Shown here: positions 21,611 to 21,965 of the stretch, piece by piece | How positions within the stretch are numbered: the first letter of the stretch is position 1 | Layout of the letters: each line of letters begins with the position of its first letter | Source of the DNA: Pelargonium nanum | Lineage: Eukaryota; Streptophyta; Magnoliopsida; Geraniales; Geraniaceae | NCBI GenBank assembly: GCA_036897485.1 | Contig: JAYMTF010001667.1 | Span: forward strand, 1 to 21,965 | Direction: 5' to 3' | Length of the DNA stretch: 21,965 nucleotides | The notes under the pieces: model-generated | Seen by the model: only the letters and a program-made list of their open reading frames with translations | Database searches by the model: none | Told to the model about the DNA's origin: nothing | Translations under genes and position numbers: made by a program

Positions 21611-21965
21611 CATGTAGTATAGAAACTAATTGTCACATATATTGTATAAAAATAGTATATCGTGCTTCGTACCGAAATAAACATATTAAATTACTTTGTA
21701 TATAAGTTAAAGGAAAAATCATACAGCGTCGTATGGTTTGTTTTTCAATGAGAATGCGTTATAACAAACTATCCTAATGTGTCAATTTATTTGTTTCAAA
21801 ATAAGTCTCATTGTTCTTCTTTTTTTTTCAAAATATAAATGATGAAAGTATAAAAATATTATTGGTAATTTATGCACAATAAACTTATTAAAAGTAGAAT
21901 TGGATAAAAAAATCAGTTTTGATATGAATAGCTAGCTCAACACAAAACATCACCCTCTCTTAGTT
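21611..21965. other. AT-rich sequence upstream of MOS1, nothing recognised
   Basis: No open frame, repeat or RNA gene can be supported in this last stretch. It is either distal promoter of MOS1 or spacer to the next gene beyond the window. Confidence 0.6.

Overview
The window is a stretch of plant nuclear genome, from an angiosperm and most likely a eudicot. It is AT-rich, its genes are split by GT-AG introns with U/A-rich intronic sequence, it carries short foldback transposons and simple repeats, and every recognisable protein is a plant family member. Species cannot be named from sequence alone. There is no prokaryotic-type operon, CRISPR array, tRNA or rRNA that I can support.

Layout: (1) 1-820 holds the last exon of an isoflavone-reductase-like / eugenol-synthase-like reductase on the + strand; the rest of that gene lies left of the window. 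(2) 1585-4958 (+) is a complete six-exon gene for a small, probably plastid-targeted CRAL-TRIO (Sec14-like) lipid-transfer protein of 259 residues. (3) 6065-8459 (-), with a non-coding leader exon near 9681-9820, is a three-coding-exon gene for a 337-residue membrane protein matching the plant EMB2759 (embryo defective 2759) family. Genes 2 and 3 are tail to tail, the order I recall for At5g63060/At5g63050 in Arabidopsis. (4) 11787-18969 (-), with a leader reaching about 21.1 kb, is a nine-coding-exon gene for a 1601-residue, mostly disordered BAT2-domain protein, the orthologue of MOS1 (MODIFIER OF SNC1 1), a regulator of immune-receptor gene expression. The exon joins of genes 2-4 were worked out by hand from splice signals and reading phase; all joins keep frame.

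Between genes are two well-defined non-autonomous DNA transposons (10841-11217 and 21285-21601). Each has inverted-repeat ends flanked by near-identical 9-bp duplications, which points to Mutator-like insertions. The second sits just upstream of the MOS1 transcription start. Other structure includes a long (GA)n tract and a 17-C homopolymer inside MOS1 5' introns, and telo-box/TATA promoter motifs.

Nothing here looks like a new multi-gene system; the four genes have unrelated jobs. The points most worth following up are regulatory features of the MOS1 locus: a possible GC-AG leader intron, an upstream ORF overlapping the start codon, a pair of competing splice acceptors 8 nt apart, and the promoter-proximal transposon.
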